From Effrenium voratum (lineage: Eukaryota; Sar; Dinophyceae; Suessiales; Symbiodiniaceae): a stretch of 64,000 nt of DNA. The translations under genes were made by a program, and so were the position numbers. The stretch covers positions 1 through 64,000 of the forward strand of contig CAUJNA010000486.1 of the NCBI GenBank assembly GCA_963377175.1, given 5' to 3'. Shown piece by piece: positions 61,626-64,000 of this stretch (within the stretch, counting starts at the first letter, position 1; every line of letters begins with the position of its first letter). Under the pieces are notes generated by a model. The model saw only the letters and a list, made by a program, of their open reading frames with translations. It ran no database searches and was not told the DNA's origin.

Positions 61626-64000
61626 TCACCTCCGTGACTGAATGAGACGGATATAGTTCCTCCTCTGGGTCGAGGGATCAAGATCAAGGTCTTCCGGTTC
61701 CGGAATTGGCTTGATCGTGGGCAAATCCAAAACGAGGCTCGTGGTTGGCTTGCCTCTTTGTACCGAAAGGTATCTGTACAGTGTCTCATGCACCAAATGC
61801 GCTTTCGGAAAAATTGGGCGGATGTTGAGACCACCTGCTTTGAAGGACAGCCCAAAGTGCTTGGTACTGCATCTGATGCAAGCGGCATCCGAAGGAAAAA
61901 GTGGCTGCATCAAAGTTTTGCTCAAGGTATCCAAGGCATTTTTGAAGGTCCACACTTCCGCGCCCAATGTTCTGGAGGGCATGCAATGTATCACGTGAAT
62001 TCCAGGTGTCAAATGGCAATTCATGTTTTTCGGATCTGCTACCGGGATGGCCATCCCGGTTTCCAAGCGAAAACTGACCATAAGCTCTATCCAGAGAACC
62101 GTCTGGTCCGGTGAGGCTGAAATCGGCCATTTGAGATCAGCCAACCATGACATGAGCTTTGCGTTAAAAGTCGTTCCCCAAGGTGATGCAGTCCTCCACT
62201 CACAAGTGGTGGGGTGCGTGAAGTAAGGATTTACCTCATGCACTGGGCCCACGGTAACAGCGACCGGCTCTCCCGTGAGTTCAGAGTCTTTGTTTTTGGC
62301 CGGTTGGCGGTTGATCCAATGCACGTATTCTCGCAATGCACATGCAATTGCGCTGTAGAGTTTCGGGAGGTTTTCCCTGTCCTCAGCTGCTTGCTTGTGT
62401 TGTTTTCGCCAGAGCTGCTGCAAGTCCTGTGAATCAAAACCTGCCGCCCTCTTTGCCGCGAGATCTGCGCAGTGGTTGCCAAAAAGGTGGTACGCATGTT
62501 CGTCCGTACCAAAATTGCTTGTGTGGCTTTTCACCTTCATGAGGCGGATTTTCCTGCTCTTGAGTGGCCAAGCATGCAGCGCACTATGTACACGAATTAT
62601 GATATCATAATTTGACTTAGATGCCCACCGGCAAAGCTGGTCGTCCTGCAAAAGTTTCTCTGTGACTTCTATCGCGTACTGGCAATCTGAGACAATCACA
62701 AGATTCTTTGAGAGGAGCAATGCATGTGCAATGGCAAAAAGTTCTGCTCGTGGCACAGTCTGCCTGTTGGGCACCCTTCCTGTAATGCAGACTTCAAAGT
62801 GCGTTGTGGGTGAACTCTGGATGGCATGTGTGACCTGGCGGCTTTCCTCCCCTCTGATGGGGTCTAGCACAACGGCGAACCCTGCGCAAGCAAGGTGTGG
62901 GTGACAGGAAGCGTACGCGCTTCCGTCTGTATATACAAAGGCGACATCTTCATCACCCTTCGGAAGTGCCGGAATTTCAAAGCTATCTGTGGGAATCGGC
63001 AAACACACTTCTGGTTTGAAAGCCCATGCCGAGTTGGCCTGACTACCGGCAAGCTGTGCTAGCAAAGGGTGTTCACGCCGAATTTGCTCGGTTGCAATGC
63101 AAGTGCATAAACGATGAGCCAACGTGTCTGGTTGTTTGCAAAGTTGACAGTTTATGGAAATATCTTGCCAGTGAGCAACACGGTGGTTGGTAGGGATTCC
63201 TCCTGCCAAGTATGTGCGGACCAAACGCGCATCCGCATCTGCAATGGAATTCAAAGCTCTACATGTGGCACGCAAGTCCAAATTTCCAAGGTTCTCCAAA
63301 CCCTGCCTTTGCCGGAGGTGTTTGGTAACCCCGTGTTCCCATGCATGTGTAACGCATTGTTCCAGCTCATTGGGGCAGCTGCGGAAGAAGTCGAGTTCCT
63401 TTCCAACTGGTGAAATGATTTTGCCATTTTCATGAACTGTGATGTTGACAAAGTTCAAGTAAGCTCCCAGAACCCGTGCCGGCCCATATGTGGCTTTGGT
63501 GTTCTCCGCACCCGTTTTAACTAGGTTCCAAAATTGTCCAAAACGTGACGGGTATGTACCAACCGCCCTTCGTGCCATGCGGCACGCACGCAAAATCAAG
63601 GCTAGTTTGGGGTCCCAAAGACCACAACCATAACCAAGCAATGCAACTTTCGGGCACAAGCCCCGGTGTGGTTTTGCGATGATGGAAGCTACCTCTCTGC
63701 GGAGTTGGGCAATGGATCTTTCACCGACATAATGCACTTCGCTGCCGTAAAAGGCAGCTGCAAAGGGTCCTCCTTTCACCGCCTCCATCCTTGCCACCTG
63801 TGGCAGTGGCAGGGAAGCAATGATCTTTGCTCTGCGGGCTCCTTCAACCAAGCGATATTTGAATTCCCCATGTTTATTGGATTTTTTGTAGTTCATGGCA
63901 CAACCAAGATTCACGGCGGAGTTTTTATTACCAAAGTGTGGTTGTCTTTCCAACAGACGGGCTGGTTTGGTACTCCATGACCAGGATTTGTCCTGGTCGA
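61626..64000 (-). CDS. LINE-type retrotransposon ORF, C-terminal part with RNase H (partial at right edge)
   Basis: A ~790-codon frame open to the right edge with no internal stop. The right part (YGCGLWDPKLALILRACRMA and similar) is a post-RT connection. A Cys/His group NCQLCKQPDTLAHRLC follows. The RNase H domain has all four acidic positions: FVYTDGSAYASC, PRAELFAIAHALL, VIVSDCQYAIE and LFGNHCADLAAKRA. The C-terminal ~250 residues are unassigned and end in IRLIQSRR. The reverse transcriptase must lie beyond 64000. Its intactness contrasts with the decayed DIRS element and suggests recent activity. Confidence 0.75.
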   Translation of the reverse strand, partial: DQDKSWSWSTKPARLLERQPHFGNKNSAVNLGCAMNYKKSNKHGEFKYRLVEGARRAKIIASLPLPQVARMEAVKGGPFAAAFYGSEVHYVGERSIAQLRREVASIIAKPHRGLCPKVALLGYGCGLWDPKLALILRACRMARRAVGTYPSRFGQFWNLVKTGAENTKATYGPARVLGAYLNFVNITVHENGKIISPVGKELDFFRSCPNELEQCVTHAWEHGVTKHLRQRQGLENLGNLDLRATCRALNSIADADARLVRTYLAGGIPTNHRVAHWQDISINCQLCKQPDTLAHRLCTCIATEQIRREHPLLAQLAGSQANSAWAFKPEVCLPIPTDSFEIPALPKGDEDVAFVYTDGSAYASCHPHLACAGFAVVLDPIRGEESRQVTHAIQSSPTTHFEVCITGRVPNRQTVPRAELFAIAHALLLSKNLVIVSDCQYAIEVTEKLLQDDQLCRWASKSNYDIIIRVHSALHAWPLKSRKIRLMKVKSHTSNFGTDEHAYHLFGNHCADLAAKRAAGFDSQDLQQLWRKQHKQAAEDRENLPKLYSAIACALREYVHWINRQPAKNKDSELTGEPVAVTVGPVHEVNPYFTHPTTCEWRTASPWGTTFNAKLMSWLADLKWPISASPDQTVLWIELMVSFRLETGMAIPVADPKNMNCHLTPGIHVIHCMPSRTLGAEVWTFKNALDTLSKTLMQPLFPSDAACIRCSTKHFGLSFKAGGLNIRPIFPKAHLVHETLYRYLSVQRGKPTTSLVLDLPTIKPIPEPEDLDLDPSTQRRNYIRLIQSRR

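Noticed and set aside
1..64000. Bacterial or phage origin of the whole window
   Set aside because: MITEs, LINE, DIRS-like element, intron-like spacing and a eukaryotic tRNA point to a nuclear genome; the viral genes are of eukaryotic PLV type.
1..64000. Dinoflagellate spliced-leader sequence as proof of host
   Set aside because: I looked for the leader's TTTTGGCTCAAG core and did not find it, so the host assignment stays an inference.

Overview
The window looks like nuclear DNA of a dinoflagellate-like protist (inference). The evidence is a eukaryotic tRNA-Ile(UAU), short GC-rich coding islands separated by long TG-rich introns, dense small inverted-repeat transposons, a DIRS-like retroelement that carries a cytosine-methyltransferase-type domain and a GEAxNPGP motif, an intact LINE ORF, and several minisatellites. 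No bacterial operon, rRNA or CRISPR array is present.

The main content is two collinear, diverged copies of an endogenous polinton-like virus (PLV). Copy A (1 to ~9.8 kb, cut by the left edge) carries an HNH nuclease piece, an SF1 helicase, an unknown gene, a C5-methyltransferase-like gene, a double-jelly-roll major capsid protein (MCP), an Ala/Gly-rich protein, a 96-residue protein, an AT-hook protein, a penton-like protein, a packaging ATPase and a D12-class adenine methyltransferase (Dam). Copy B (~49.6 to 59.8 kb) keeps the same order and strands from the unknown gene to Dam. On its left it has a truncated protein-primed DNA polymerase and a coiled-coil gene in place of the helicase. Smaller PLV remnants lie at 17.45-18.2 kb (fused polymerase and penton pieces plus hairpins), 19.07-19.6 kb (Dam) and 61.36-61.42 kb (start of the ATPase). 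Capsid, penton, ATPase and DNA-modifying genes together describe a virion-forming element. No integrase or protease was recognised. Copy A is damaged almost only by 1-base indels; copy B also has a lost start codon, a nonsense codon and deletions.

The PLV gaps hold structured DNA: tandem hairpins whose stems change in a compensating way, upstream of MCP, in the divergent ATPase/Dam promoter and downstream of Dam; hairpin plus T-run units between convergent genes; and an A-rich motif just before many start codons.

Between the copies: 9.8-17.4 kb holds minisatellites, a fold-back element and pieces of unknown minus-strand host genes, including a methyltransferase-like one. 18-25 kb is mostly non-coding with dispersed repeats. 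25.9-32.7 kb is a decayed DIRS-like retroelement (gag-like, RT, RNase H, methyltransferase, tyrosine recombinase). 33-46 kb looks like introns of a plus-strand host gene with HEAT/ARM-like exons, filled with three MITE families. 47.2-49.55 kb is a 2.4-kb palindromic minisatellite. Right of copy B lie more minisatellites, the tRNA and a LINE that runs off the right edge.
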